This document shows positions 8,006 through 15,665 of a DNA stretch of 64,000 nucleotides, in pieces. The notes under the pieces are model-generated. The model was given only the letters and a program-made list of their open reading frames with translations, ran no database searches and had not been told where the DNA came from. Numbering within the stretch: position 1 is the first letter of the stretch; each line of letters starts with the position of its first letter. The position numbers and the translations under genes are program-made. The stretch is from positions 1 through 64,000 of the forward strand of contig JAFWMH010000001.1 in NCBI GenBank assembly GCA_017510785.1, written 5' to 3'. The stretch comes from Atopobiaceae bacterium (GTDB taxonomy: Bacteria; Actinomycetota; Coriobacteriia; Coriobacteriales; Atopobiaceae).

Positions 8006-9811
8006 GTGGTCAACCGACCCTTCGAGCTCTACGAGCACCAAGAAGGCGCCCTCGAAGAGATGGCACGCAGACGCACCGAGGGCGCGAAGAGCTTCTTGGC
8101 GGTTCTTCCCACCGGTACGGGCAAGTCGCACATCGTGCTCGAAGACCTCGCCCGCTTCGCGCATACAAAACCTTCCTCGAAGGCTCTTATCTGCGCACCA
8201 AACACAACCATTGTCGACGACTGGCGCACGCGCATTTCCAACACCCTCCCCCACCTGCGCGACCGCATCACCGTGTGCACGTACGGCTGGATTTGTCGGC
8301 ACTACGCAGAGTTCTCGCCCGACCACTTCTCCTACGTCGTCATCGACGAGGCGCATCACGCCGTGGCCCCCGCTCTCAAGCGCGCCATCCAGCACTTCGA
8401 CCCCGACTTCCTCGTTGGCCTTACCGCCACCGACCAGCGGCCCGACAAGAAGCGCCTTGAAGAGGTGTTCGGCTCTTATCGCGTGGGTCTTTCATTGCCC
8501 GAGGCGATGGAGAAGGGCATCGTCGCCACGGCACGCGCATTCCGCATCGAGACGAACGTCGATCTCAGCCGCGTGCGCGTCAACGGGCGCGAGTACGTAA
8601 ATGCCGACCTCGAAAAAACAATCCGCGTGACCTCGCGCAACGAACTCATTGTGGACGTACTGCAACACTACTTCACGAAAGGTGCGGCCGGCCAGCGCCA
8701 AGGCGTCGTGTTTTGCGTCAACGTGCGGCATACCAAGGAAATGGAGCGACTTCTCAACGGCGCCGGCATCTCCGCGAAGGCGATTAGCGGACAAACGCGC
8801 AACATTCAGCGAATCATGGAGAACTTCCGCGCGGGACGCATCCGCTTTCTCTGCAGCTGTCAGATGATCTCCGAAGGCTGGGATTATCCCGAGCTCGGGA
8901 TTCTCGTTATGGCCCGCCCCACGCTCAGCCGCGTGCTCTACCTGCAGCAGCTCGGCCGCGGACTGAGGCGCACGAGCACGAAGCGCGACGTGTTCGTCGT
9001 TGACGTGGTGGACGAGTACGGGGCCATGGTGCAGCCCTGCTCGCTGCACTCCATATTCCAGAACCCGTACTACGTGCCGTTCGGCGACGTGCTGCGCCGC
9101 GACTACGAGCCGGGCGAGTGGGTGGAGGTCGACGGCATTCGCGAGCGCGTGGAGCGCATCGTCCCCGTGGAGGTGGCCTCCTTCGCAGAGAAGTACGAAG
9201 GGTGGCTCAGCGTCGAGCAGGTGGCCCGCGACTTCTTCGTGAACACGGGCACCGTCAACTCCTGGATCAAGCGCGGCCGCATCACGCCGAGCGTGTCGTT
9301 CCCCTTCGGCAACAAGACCATCCACCTCTTCAGCCCCGAGGACGTGGTGGCCACGCGCGAGCGCCTGCGGATCCCCGTGCACGACGACTCGACAATCCGC
9401 GACGACTTCTTCGCCTTCCTCGAGGAGCGCGACTACTCGCTCTCGTACAAGATGCCGTTCTTGCTCTCGCTGCTCGGCCACATGGACCCGCGAACCGGGT
9501 CCGCGGCCATCGAGGCCGTGCTCGACGGCTACGCGGGCTTTTATCTGCGACGCATCGAGCGGGGGCTTCCCGTGGACAGGCCGAGCTGCCCCTACACGGC
9601 GGAGTTCCTCGCAAACCGCAAGGCCGTGCGCGAGTCCATGCTGCGCAACCCCTTCGAGAAGTTCGAGCGCAAGAGGTTCATGTACCACTCCCGCGACCTC
9701 GGCGAGATCGCGCTCAACCACGCGCTGCTGGCGCGCATGGGAGACGGCGACTGGGAGCGCGTCCGTGCCCAGATGCGCGAGGACCTGGAGGACTACTACG
9801 CGCGGGTATGA
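8006..9811 (+). CDS. SF2 DEAD/DEAH-box helicase, probably 5'-truncated
   Basis: This 601-residue reading starts at GTG 8006. It contains the SF2 motifs: PTGTGKS (residues 35-41), VIDEAHH near 115, and QLGRGLRR near 316. The region after residue 390 is a distinct C-terminal domain. It starts with a MerR/excisionase-like segment (LSVEQVARDFFVNTGTVN, then WIKRGRITPS), continues with LRIPVHDDSTIRDDF, and ends in EDLEDYYARV. That domain is what recurs as fragments downstream. The open frame continues upstream of the GTG without a start codon, so translation from 8006 may not reflect the ancestral protein. A nucleic-acid-dependent ATPase role is expected; a defence role is inferred from context only. 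Confidence 0.8.
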   Translation: MVNRPFELYEHQEGALEEMARRRTEGAKSFLAVLPTGTGKSHIVLEDLARFAHTKPSSKALICAPNTTIVDDWRTRISNTLPHLRDRITVCTYGWICRHYAEFSPDHFSYVVIDEAHHAVAPALKRAIQHFDPDFLVGLTATDQRPDKKRLEEVFGSYRVGLSLPEAMEKGIVATARAFRIETNVDLSRVRVNGREYVNADLEKTIRVTSRNELIVDVLQHYFTKGAAGQRQGVVFCVNVRHTKEMERLLNGAGISAKAISGQTRNIQRIMENFRAGRIRFLCSCQMISEGWDYPELGILVMARPTLSRVLYLQQLGRGLRRTSTKRDVFVVDVVDEYGAMVQPCSLHSIFQNPYYVPFGDVLRRDYEPGEWVEVDGIRERVERIVPVEVASFAEKYEGWLSVEQVARDFFVNTGTVNSWIKRGRITPSVSFPFGNKTIHLFSPEDVVATRERLRIPVHDDSTIRDDFFAFLEERDYSLSYKMPFLLSLLGHMDPRTGSAAIEAVLDGYAGFYLRRIERGLPVDRPSCPYTAEFLANRKAVRESMLRNPFEKFERKRFMYHSRDLGEIALNHALLARMGDGDWERVRAQMREDLEDYYARV

Positions 9812-9830
9812 GGAAGGCTCGACTCGACAA

Positions 9831-10150
9831 TCACACCCTGACGTAGCGCTGGTTGGGGCTCCTTGGCTTGTCCGGAATGGTCTGCACGAGACGACCATCT
9901 TCAAGGAGGGGCTATATGACCTCCCCGATCACGTATCGGCGGGAGCTGATACCGAGATGCCGCTGGATTTCCGCCCTAGTGCGCGGCTCCGAGCAGTATT
10001 CGAGGGCACTCTCGAGCGTGCCGATACCGTTGGCTTGGCCATCGGCATGTTCACCAGCTTGACCACCAGTGGTTAAGCTGGTGGTCAAGCTCGGCCCTAC
10101 CAACGGCAGGATGAGCGTCGTACGATCGGGCACGCCGGAGCCAAAGCGCC
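9831..10150 (-). pseudogene. C-terminal remnant of an AlbA_2/divergent-AAA type ATP-binding transcriptional regulator
   Basis: On the minus strand this stretch reads DRTTLILPL, then a linker, then ALEYCSEPRTRAEIQRHLG, an in-frame TAG, and PLLEDGRLVQTIPDKPRSP to NQRYVRV and a stop at 9831-9833. This is the winged-helix end of the common DNA-binding, ATP-binding (HATPase_c_4/AlbA_2) proteins. The internal stop (where the family has Lys) and the missing front mark it as a pseudogene. It ends only 19 bases after the helicase stop and reads towards it. Confidence 0.6.
10056..10091. repeat. 14-bp perfect inverted repeat
   Basis: AGCTTGACCACCAG is followed after 8 bases by its exact reverse complement. 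It lies inside the remnant of the ATP-binding regulator, where the protein reads SLTTSLTT, so it may come from the repeat-rich linker codons. As RNA it would form a stable hairpin, but no T-run follows. Confidence 0.6.
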
Positions 10151-10271
10151 CTGTGAGGCATGCTCCCCGTTTGCCACACCCCCGACCACATCGAGCGTCG
10201 ACGGGAGTTGAACGATAGACCCGCCCCGGCCTCTGTTTACCACCCCTTGCCCCCACGCCGCCGCATTGTTA

Positions 10272-10327
10272 TAGGTACAAGATAATTGTCGTATAATTAC
10301 CCTCGGAACCATCGGAGGGGGTAACAC
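10272..10327 (+). promoter_or_regulatory. Promoter/operator and ribosome site of brnT-brnA
   Basis: TATAAT at 10292-10297 has TTATAG 17 bases upstream as a weak -35. The short inverted repeat ACAA-GATAA-TTGT lies between them, as expected for autoregulation by the BrnA antitoxin. GGAGGGGG lies just upstream of the ATG at 10328. Confidence 0.5.
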
Positions 10328-10618
10328 ATGAGGTTTGAATGGGACGAGGCAAAGGCGCAGACAAACATCCACAAACACGGGGTCTCCTTCGTCGAGGCGA
10401 CCAGCGTGTTCGACGACCCCTATGCCCGCGTCATAGACGACCCCGACCACTCGTGGAATGGAGAGCGCTTCATCATCCTCGGAATGAGCATCAAAGCCAG
10501 AGACCTCGTCGTTTCTCACTGCCTACGAGGGGTGACGGACGACGCCATCAGAATCATATCGGCAAGAAAGGCCACAAGGAACGAGGCCAAGCAGTATTGG
10601 AGGTACGTCCATGCGTGA
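10328..10618 (+). CDS. brnT: BrnT family toxin (type II toxin-antitoxin)
   Basis: The 96-residue protein has the BrnT signature: FEWDEAKAQTNIHKHGVSF at the N-terminus, EATSVFDDP, and the C-terminal IRIISARKATRNEAKQY. BrnT toxins are RelE-fold ribonucleases that inhibit translation. The ATG is preceded by GGAGGGGG. The gene overlaps the following brnA start by 8 bases, the usual order for this system. It sits between the helicase and the first helicase-tail fragment, in a block of accessory genes. Confidence 0.88.
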   Translation: MRFEWDEAKAQTNIHKHGVSFVEATSVFDDPYARVIDDPDHSWNGERFIILGMSIKARDLVVSHCLRGVTDDAIRIISARKATRNEAKQYWRYVHA

Positions 10619-10814
10619 AGAGTACGATTTCAGCCAGTCCACGGCAAACCCCTACGTGAGGAAGCCGCACAGCCAAGTGACGATGAATCTGGATGACGAC
10701 GTCATCGCGTACTTCAAAGGGCAGGGGGCAAAGACGGGCATCCCTTACCAGAGGCTCATCAACCTCTACCTCTCGCAGTGCGTCGAGGAGGGCAAGACGC
10801 TCGCGTTCGTGTAG
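10611..10814 (+). CDS. brnA: BrnA family antitoxin
   Basis: The 67-residue protein has the BrnA layout: a charged N-terminus followed by a ribbon-helix-helix segment (SQVTMNLDDDVIAYFKGQG) and AKTGIPYQRLINLYL. It should bind BrnT through its N-terminus and repress the shared promoter upstream of brnT through the RHH domain. It starts inside the 3' end of brnT, so production is translationally coupled. It is near the lower end of the usual size for the family. Confidence 0.85.
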   Translation: MREEYDFSQSTANPYVRKPHSQVTMNLDDDVIAYFKGQGAKTGIPYQRLINLYLSQCVEEGKTLAFV

Positions 10815-10901
10815 AACATCTGGAACGGGAGCGGGCTTTTCGTCCAATGTTCACGAGGCGGGGTGGCTGCGCACCCCAGCGCCCACCGCATGGAGTTTGG
10901 A

Positions 10902-10960
10902 GGCGCCTCGGGTTCCGGGCAGTCGCCGCACAGCGAAGGAGATTTCGCTCGGGCCACATC
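10902..10960. repeat. Repeat R, copy 1 (beside helicase tail B)
   Basis: This segment (GCCTCGGGTTCCGG ... TTCGCTCGGGCCACATC) recurs with minor changes at 13880-13940. Copy 1 joins directly to helicase tail B, and copy 2 lies before the next toxin-antitoxin block. It may mark a recombination border; it contains no recognisable gene. Confidence 0.5.
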
Positions 10961-11506
10961 ACGCCGAGCGTGTCGTTTGCCTTCGGCAACAAGACCATCC
11001 ACCTCTTCAGCCCCGAGGACGTGGCGGCCACGCGCGAGCGCCTGCGGATCCCCGTGCACGACGACTCGACAATCCGCGACGACTTCCTCGCCTTCCTCGA
11101 GGAGCGCGACTACTCGCTCTCGTACAAGATGCCGTTCTTGCTCTCGCTGCTCGACCACATGGATCCGCGAACCGGGTCGGCGGCCATCGACGACGTGCTC
11201 GACGGCTACGCGGGCTTTTATCTGCGACGCATCGAGCAGGGGCTTCCCGTGGACATGCCGAGCCGCCCCTACACGGCGGAGCTCCTCGCAAACCGCAAGG
11301 CCGTGCGCGAGTCACTGCTGCGCAACCCCTTCGAAAAGTACGAGCGCAAGCGCTTCATGTACTACTCCCGCGACCTCGGCGAGATAGCGCTAAACCACGT
11401 GCTGCTGGCCCGCATGGAGGACGGCGACTGGGAGCGCGTCCGCGAGCAGATGCGCGCCGACCTAGAGGAGTATTACAAGCGGGCGCAAGGGGATGCCATA
11501 CTGTAG
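10959..11506 (+). pseudogene. Helicase tail fragment B
   Basis: From ITPSVSFAFGNKTIHLF to EYYKRAQGDAIL the translation closely matches the last ~180 residues of the helicase ending at 9811, with scattered substitutions and a slightly different C-terminus. The helicase motor domains are absent and no plausible start or ribosome site lies upstream. The fragment ends shortly before the AbiE operon. I read it as a broken paralogue rather than a functional gene, though an unusually short protein cannot be excluded. Confidence 0.75.
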
Positions 11507-11595
11507 CATCTAGATAAGCCAAGCCAGAATAGTCTCCTTAGTGAAATTCACTGATGTCCGAAAGGGTTCTCGACCACAAGGAGTCTCTCATGCTC

Positions 11596-11633
11596 TTGAG
11601 TTGTGGCACGATTGTATTAGAATTTGCTACAAT
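11596..11633 (+). promoter_or_regulatory. Promoter and operator of abiE operon
   Basis: TTGAGT (11596-11601) and TAGAAT (11618-11623) are spaced 16 bases apart. The inverted pair ATTGTA (11611-11616) / TACAAT (11628-11633) flanks the -10 box. AbiEi antitoxins are known to autoregulate through inverted repeats at their promoter, so this is the likely site. Confidence 0.5.
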
Positions 11634-11639
11634 CATGCC

Positions 11640-12278
11640 ATGAAGAGAAGAGACAACAGAGCAATAATCAACGAGCTTTCGGCATCCGAACGCGTGTTCA
11701 CCACCTCCCAGGCCAAGCGCCTTGGCGTTACGCGAGACGCCTTGGCAAAGGCATGTGCCGCCGGGAATCTGGTCCGCGTCGTGCACGGGGCATATCGCAT
11801 GGCGGGCGTGCCTCCGACGGAGATCGACGAGCTTGTCGCGATCTGGAAGCTCACCAAGCCTGCCCTCTTTTTCCACGAACGGGCGAGTCGAGAGCTTTGG
11901 GACGGCATCGTAGTCTCTGGCCATACGGCCGCATCGATGCTTGGCATCGGCGATTTTTACTTGTCGCCCTACCGTCTGACAGCTCCATACCGCATGAGGT
12001 CCAACGCGTCGAGCGCCACGTTTGTCACTAGACGCGTCGAACGGAAGGACGTGTCCTTCTCGGAGGGGCTTCCCGTGACAATGCCGGAACGCACGCTCGT
12101 CGACCTGGTCCTAGATGACGAGGATCCCTCACTTGTCAACGACGCGCTTATCGATGCGAGAGAGAAAGGTGTCGACGAGGCCCGCCTCGAAGAACTCGTG
12201 CGAAGCGAGTGCAAGCGCACAAAGGTTGGAATGGCGATGAGCCTACTGTTTGGGAAGGGGCTAAACGATGAAGTATAG
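11640..12278 (+). CDS. abiEi: AbiEi-type antitoxin / transcriptional regulator (type IV TA)
   Basis: The 212-residue protein begins with an AbiEi winged-helix domain: SERVFTTSQAKRLGVTRD, ALAKACAAGNLVRVVHGAY. The C-terminal AbiEi_4-like part includes LPVTMPERTLVDLVLDD. It neutralises AbiEii without direct binding and represses its own operon. I chose the ATG at 11640, just downstream of a good promoter with an inverted repeat. It overlaps the abiEii start by 11 bases. It lies between helicase tails B and C. Confidence 0.85.
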   Translation: MKRRDNRAIINELSASERVFTTSQAKRLGVTRDALAKACAAGNLVRVVHGAYRMAGVPPTEIDELVAIWKLTKPALFFHERASRELWDGIVVSGHTAASMLGIGDFYLSPYRLTAPYRMRSNASSATFVTRRVERKDVSFSEGLPVTMPERTLVDLVLDDEDPSLVNDALIDAREKGVDEARLEELVRSECKRTKVGMAMSLLFGKGLNDEV

Positions 12279-13191
12279 GACGCCAGAGGCCTTGGGGATG
12301 GCCGTCACGACTGCGGCGCGCAAGTCAGGAATGGACGTGGGGCATGCCATCTCAGGCTTCTACTTCCACCGGCTACTCTGCCGCATCTTCAGCGTGTCCG
12401 ATTCGCCGTTCCTCCTTAAGGGCGGTCAGTCGATGCTTGCGCGGACTCCTTCCGCCCGTGCAACGCGCGACATCGACCTACTCTCGCAGGAGGAGAATCT
12501 CGACAAGGCGCTTTCGGAACTTCGGAGACTGGCCTCGCTCGACTTAGGTGACTTCGTTAGATTCGAGTTTGCGGGCTCAAAGCCCATCAAGGCAGAGGAC
12601 GAGTACCGCTCAGGTCTCAAAGTGACGTTCGTCCCCCTGCTTGGCGCGCGAAAACTCCAGCCCATTTCGGTCGACTTGGTAATCGATCAAATCCCTTGTG
12701 GGGAACCACAAGTGTTAACGCCTGCGGACAGGATTGAGGTCGAGGAAGTCCCCGTCTTCAACTACAAGGTCTACCCAATAGCAAACTCCATCGCCGACAA
12801 ACTCTGCGGAATCATTGAAATGCATAACGGCAGGCCATCATCGCGCGTAAAGGATCTCGTCGACCTCCTCGTTTATGCGACAAACGAGAATCTCAACGGG
12901 AACGAGCTGTGCCATTGGTGCAGGCTCGAGGCACGCGTGAGGGGACTCGAACTGCCGTCCCAATTCTCCGTGCCGGAGTCATGGAGAACGCATTACTCGA
13001 TGAGCTTCAAGAAGCTCGCAAGAAGCACGGAGCTTGATGAGACTCTTCTAGACCTGGACGCAGCGGAGAGTCTTGTCGCAAGGGTGCTCGATCCCGTACT
13101 GAGCGGTAACGCGCACGATCACATGTGGAATTGCCACCTACAAGAGTGGGTGCAGGTTCACCGTGGAGACAGCGGCCCTACCGCCAAATAG
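12268..13191 (+). CDS. abiEii: AbiEii/AbiGii-type nucleotidyltransferase toxin
   Basis: The 307-residue protein has the nucleotidyltransferase core LKGGQSMLARTPSARATRD followed by IDLLS, which contains the paired aspartates of motif I. Further in, VYPIANSIADKLCGIIE and RVKDLVDLLVYA match the conserved middle of the family. AbiEii toxins transfer nucleotides to targets such as tRNA acceptor stems and cause bacteriostasis or phage abortive infection. Coupling to abiEi (11-base overlap) supports the assignment. The last dozen residues (WVQVHRGDSGPTAK) run up to helicase tail C and may have been changed by the junction. Confidence 0.85.
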   Translation: MKYRTPEALGMAVTTAARKSGMDVGHAISGFYFHRLLCRIFSVSDSPFLLKGGQSMLARTPSARATRDIDLLSQEENLDKALSELRRLASLDLGDFVRFEFAGSKPIKAEDEYRSGLKVTFVPLLGARKLQPISVDLVIDQIPCGEPQVLTPADRIEVEEVPVFNYKVYPIANSIADKLCGIIEMHNGRPSSRVKDLVDLLVYATNENLNGNELCHWCRLEARVRGLELPSQFSVPESWRTHYSMSFKKLARSTELDETLLDLDAAESLVARVLDPVLSGNAHDHMWNCHLQEWVQVHRGDSGPTAK

Positions 13192-13203
13192 CGTTGGGCA
13201 ATC

Positions 13204-13555
13204 GAGCGAATTGGCGTCGAGCAGCTCGCGCGGGACTACTTCGTGAACACGGGGACGATCAACGGCTGGATCAGGCGCGGGCGCGTCACGCCGAGCGTTT
13301 CGTTCCCCTTCGGCAGCAGGACCGTCCACCTGCCCCTACACCACGGAGTTCCTCGCAAACCGCAAGGCCGTGCGCGAGTCCATGCTGAGAAACCCCTTCG
13401 AGAAGTTCGAGCGCAAGAGGTTCATGTACTACTCCCGCGACCTGGGCGATATTGCGCTCAACCACGCGCTGCTCGCGCACATGGAAAACGCCGACTGGGA
13501 GCGCGTTCGCGAGCAGATGCGCGCCGACCTGGAGGACTACTACGCGCGGGTGTGA
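13204..13555 (+). pseudogene. Helicase tail fragment C with internal deletion
   Basis: The first part reads VEQLARDYFVNTGTINGW and FPFGSRTVHL. A change of frame at about 13333 then leads into PYTTEFLANRKAVRESM and finally DLEDYYARV. Compared with the intact helicase, about 85 codons are missing, with the junction in a short CTGCCCCTACAC-like stretch. It cannot encode one continuous tail and is a pseudogene. It follows the abiEii stop by about 12 bases. Confidence 0.75.
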
Positions 13556-13994
13556 CGGTATCGCAACGCACCAGTAGGACAACGCAAACCCCAAACGAGC
13601 CGCCATCCTCCGCAGCCGTTTGACAACCCCGTCGGCGGTCCCATGGCACACCGCACCAGATTCCAAACAAGGGCGGCTGGATTTTGGGACAGTAAGTTTC
13701 CCTCCTCAACCCAAAGACACATGTGGCATGATAAGTAAAAGGACCGCGTCTTTCCCGAATGGGACAACGGCAACATAGACATAGCTCCGGAAGGGCTGTA
13801 CCATCGTACCTACGAATACACGCCATTCTCTGCGGTATCGTAACGGCTAGCTTTGCCTCGCATCGCCCGAAATCTGAGGGTGCCTCGGGTTCCGGAAAGG
13901 CGTCGCATGGCGAAAGGAAACTTCGCTCGGGCCACATCGGGACCGGCTGGATTCGAACGATGCGGCTCGTTAGTAGGCATCCCTGTCACCAATC
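13556..13994. other. Gene-free stretch with repeat R copy 2
   Basis: No convincing gene is visible. Positions 13880-13940 repeat the sequence at 10902-10960. Next to it a GGATTCGAAC stretch recalls a tRNA T-loop in reverse orientation, but the flanks do not pair as a tRNA arm. Confidence 0.4.
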
Positions 13995-14282
13995 CTAGAG
14001 CACGGCGGCCCGATCTACGAAGTTCTGCACCGCCTGTTCCAGCGTGGCCCGTATGAAGGCGGAGCGGCTTTGATGGGCGGCCTTCGCGGCCGCGTCGAGC
14101 CCGTCGCGCGTCGACGGGGCCAGCTTGACCGTGACGGGGACGAGCTTCTCTTCGCCGAAGCGTGGCCTCCCCGCATGGCGAGAACCGACGTGGCCGGACC
14201 AGTCGCCCTGCTCGTACTCGGCGGCCATCTCGTCGAGCAGCTCGTCCGTCAGCTCCACGCCGTTGTATGCCTTGTTAGCCAT
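13995..14282 (-). CDS. Putative ribbon-helix-helix antitoxin, copy 1 of an unnamed TA family
   Basis: The 95-residue protein has an acidic N-terminus (ELTDELLDEMAAEYEQGDW) followed by GRPR, a basic turn, and an RHH-like segment (VPVTVKLAPSTRDGLDAAA, then SAFIRATLEQAV). The same layout (acidic part, GRPR, then TVRLPISQIAALD) occurs in the protein at 40133-40414. Both lie directly downstream of a related small protein. I infer that it is the antitoxin. The start is ATG 14282, 8 bases after the upstream gene's stop, with GAGAGGT as ribosome site. Confidence 0.7.
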   Translation of the reverse strand: MANKAYNGVELTDELLDEMAAEYEQGDWSGHVGSRHAGRPRFGEEKLVPVTVKLAPSTRDGLDAAAKAAHQSRSAFIRATLEQAVQNFVDRAAVL

Positions 14283-14290
14283 TGAACCTC

Positions 14291-14569
14291 TCACCTCAGT
14301 CCCACTTCCCTGAGCGTCCTCGCGGTCGGGGGACACATCGCATGGTAGATGAGCCACGACCCGTCCTGCTGGAAGACGCCGACCATCTCCAAGATTCTTC
14401 CACCACTCGAGATGCCCACCGCGACCGTCTCGTCAAAGGCGCTCCTCGTCCTCTCGACCCATCGCAGCGTACCCTCCCATGCGGAGAACACCTCCTCCGC
14501 AGTCAAGTCGGGATGCCGTTCGAAGACACGCGGATGGACCCTCACCGGCTCATGCGTATCCACCAGCAT
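14291..14569 (-). CDS. Putative toxin, copy 1 of an unnamed TA family
   Basis: The protein of about 90 residues contains RVHPRVFERHPDLTAEEV, AWEGTLRWVER, GGRILEMVGVFQQDGSWL and IYHAMCPPTARTLREVGL. The second copy at 40417-40635 shares GRLLEMIARDTGGGTWVIF, HAFTPP and ALRELG. It has no family name I recognise, and it resembles small RelE/BrnT-like toxins only in size and context. It could start at ATG 14569 or at GTG 14563, which has better spacing from GAGAGGGG. It shares an operon with the downstream RHH protein. The toxin role is inferred. Confidence 0.65.
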   Translation of the reverse strand: MLVDTHEPVRVHPRVFERHPDLTAEEVFSAWEGTLRWVERTRSAFDETVAVGISSGGRILEMVGVFQQDGSWLIYHAMCPPTARTLREVGLR

Positions 14570-14585
14570 CCCCTCTCGAACGGAT

Positions 14586-14606
14586 AATAAGGTAATACCT
14601 ATTCTA
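14586..14606 (-). promoter_or_regulatory. Likely promoter/operator of TA copy 1
   Basis: On the minus strand TAGAAT (14601-14606) overlaps an AT-rich palindrome centred on GGTAATACC (14586-14603). A palindrome at the -10 of a TA operon is the usual autoregulation site. No clear -35 was seen. Confidence 0.4.
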
Positions 14607-14839
14607 GCGACCCGGGGGCTGCTCGGCAACCCCAAGTGGCGCATCGCCCGCAGGAGACATAGCCGCACAGCCTATTGCACAAGATGCAGTTTGTCGGCGT
14701 TCATGAACCGCATGGACTCCACGAAACCCAGGCGGAAGCCTATGATTGTTCGAGCGCCATTCGCAAATCCGCAGGCATGAGAAGCCTCCCGGCGCGGGAT
14801 AATCTCATTGCCGAAGCGCCATTGGCGCAGAGGTTCCAA

Positions 14840-14868
14840 GCGCCAGGGGCGGTCCCCCGGCGCTTTTT
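14840..14868 (+). promoter_or_regulatory. Hairpin H1 with T-run before DUF3800 remnant
   Basis: GCGCCAGGGG and CCCCCGGCGC pair (one mismatch) around a short loop and are followed by TTTTT. This is an intrinsic-terminator shape located 18 bases upstream of a GTG and just after a GATAAT -10-like box. Similar hairpins lie at 15666 and 16542. Confidence 0.6.
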
Positions 14869-15245
14869 CATCTGGGAGATGTCGCGTGAAAGCACTGTCG
14901 ATCTTTTGCGACGAAGCCGGCCAGCAAGACATGTCCGCAGGGTACTATCTCATCACCATGGTATCGCACAACCAAAACGCGCGCATCCCCCAAGAAGAGC
15001 ATCGAGAGCTCGTGCAGGCGCTCGTCTGCCACCAGATAGATCACCTTCGTGGTCCGAGGCACCGGGTAGCTGCGACAGGGCACCGGTGGCCTGGCAGCCT
15101 CGTACTGCGGGTCGTAGCGGCGCGCGAGTCCCGGATTCGACGCCAAGACATCGACGGAACTCTCGACCCGATCGTAGGTGGCGTCGGGAAGCTCAGCCAG
15201 CTGCTCGGCGAACTGGCGCGCGTAGCGCACGTCCCAGGCGCTCAC
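14868..15245 (-). CDS. RelE/YafQ-family toxin, C-terminus altered
   Basis: The 125-residue protein starts WDVRYARQFAEQLAELPD and contains YRSYPVPRTTKVIYLVAD-like strands (from CRSYPVPRTTKVIYLVA) typical of RelE/ParE mRNA interferases. The stretch FLGDARVLVVRY is the normal last strand. The following ~27 residues are encoded by the reverse strand of the DUF3800 remnant, so the authentic end has probably been replaced. It overlaps the stop of the upstream relB-like gene by 4 bases, so both are coupled. Activity is uncertain because of the changed C-terminus. Confidence 0.75.
   Translation of the reverse strand: MSAWDVRYARQFAEQLAELPDATYDRVESSVDVLASNPGLARRYDPQYEAARPPVPCRSYPVPRTTKVIYLVADERLHELSMLFLGDARVLVVRYHGDEIVPCGHVLLAGFVAKDRQCFHATSPR
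14886..14985 (+). pseudogene. N-terminal remnant of a DUF3800 gene
   Basis: From GTG 14886 the translation reads VKALSIFCDEAGQQDMSAG and then YYLITMVSHNQNA. It lines up with the start of the intact DUF3800 protein at 16589 (VLSIFCDESGDMG, PYYIVALVFHDQ). Homology stops after about 33 codons, where the frame enters the reverse strand of the RelE gene. The ribosome site GGGAGA and hairpin H1 upstream are preserved. It is a truncated copy. Confidence 0.65.
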
Positions 15246-15532
15246 GACATAACCCCTGAGGTCCGCATCGCGCGGGCCTCCTCGCGGGTGACGACGTCGC
15301 CCGCCGCAACGTCGGCCAGTCCACGCCTGATTCCGTCGGCCACCGAAAGCTCGTAGGCCCGCGCCGCGCGCTCGGCCGAGCTCATGGCGGAGAGGGAGAA
15401 GGGGATGGCCCGCTCCCGCACGACCGCCCGGGCGAAGATGCCGATAGCGGTCGAGGGCGGCAACCCTATTTCATGGCACACCTCGGTGAAGTCGCGCTTG
15501 AGGTCGTCCTCCATGCTGTTGGTCATCGCCAT
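15242..15532 (-). CDS. RelB/DinJ-family antitoxin
   Basis: The 96-residue protein opens with a ribbon-helix-helix typical of RelB/DinJ (DDLKRDFTEVCHEIGLPPS followed by TAIGIFARAVVRERAIPF). FxLS-like residues follow (FSLSAMSSAERA), and the C-terminal region should wrap the toxin. ATG 15532 has GGAG nine bases upstream. It is the first gene of a two-gene operon with the RelE-like toxin, with a perfect TATAAT and an inverted repeat upstream. Confidence 0.82.
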   Translation of the reverse strand: MAMTNSMEDDLKRDFTEVCHEIGLPPSTAIGIFARAVVRERAIPFSLSAMSSAERAARAYELSVADGIRRGLADVAAGDVVTREEARAMRTSGVMS

Positions 15533-15553
15533 GGTATGCTCCGTTCATATATG

Positions 15554-15580
15554 CTCAACATCTATTGAGTATATATTATA
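15554..15580 (-). promoter_or_regulatory. Promoter and operator of relB-relE operon
   Basis: On the minus strand TATAAT (15575-15580) is followed by the inverted repeat CTCAA-N6-TTGAG (15554-15569), which sits between the -10 and the antitoxin start. This is the expected place for RelB binding. No clear -35 element was seen. Confidence 0.5.
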
Positions 15581-15665
15581 CCCCTACTCGACATCCTTCA
15601 CGCCATGCATCTCCACGCAACTGCGGTATAAAGGCATTGGCGGCGCGAACGCGCGGCTATCAAGC

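Noticed and set aside
8492-9904. 470-codon minus-strand frame opposite the helicase
   Set aside because: It covers conserved helicase motifs on the other strand and has no features of its own.
10778-11506. A complete small gene covering helicase tail B
   Set aside because: The upstream part of the frame is Arg-rich and unlike protein, and there is no ribosome site; homology begins only at about 10959.
13935-13975. tRNA gene or tRNA 3' end (attachment site)
   Set aside because: A GTTCGAATCC-like loop is present in reverse, but the flanking bases do not form a T-stem or acceptor stem, and no CCA or body is found.
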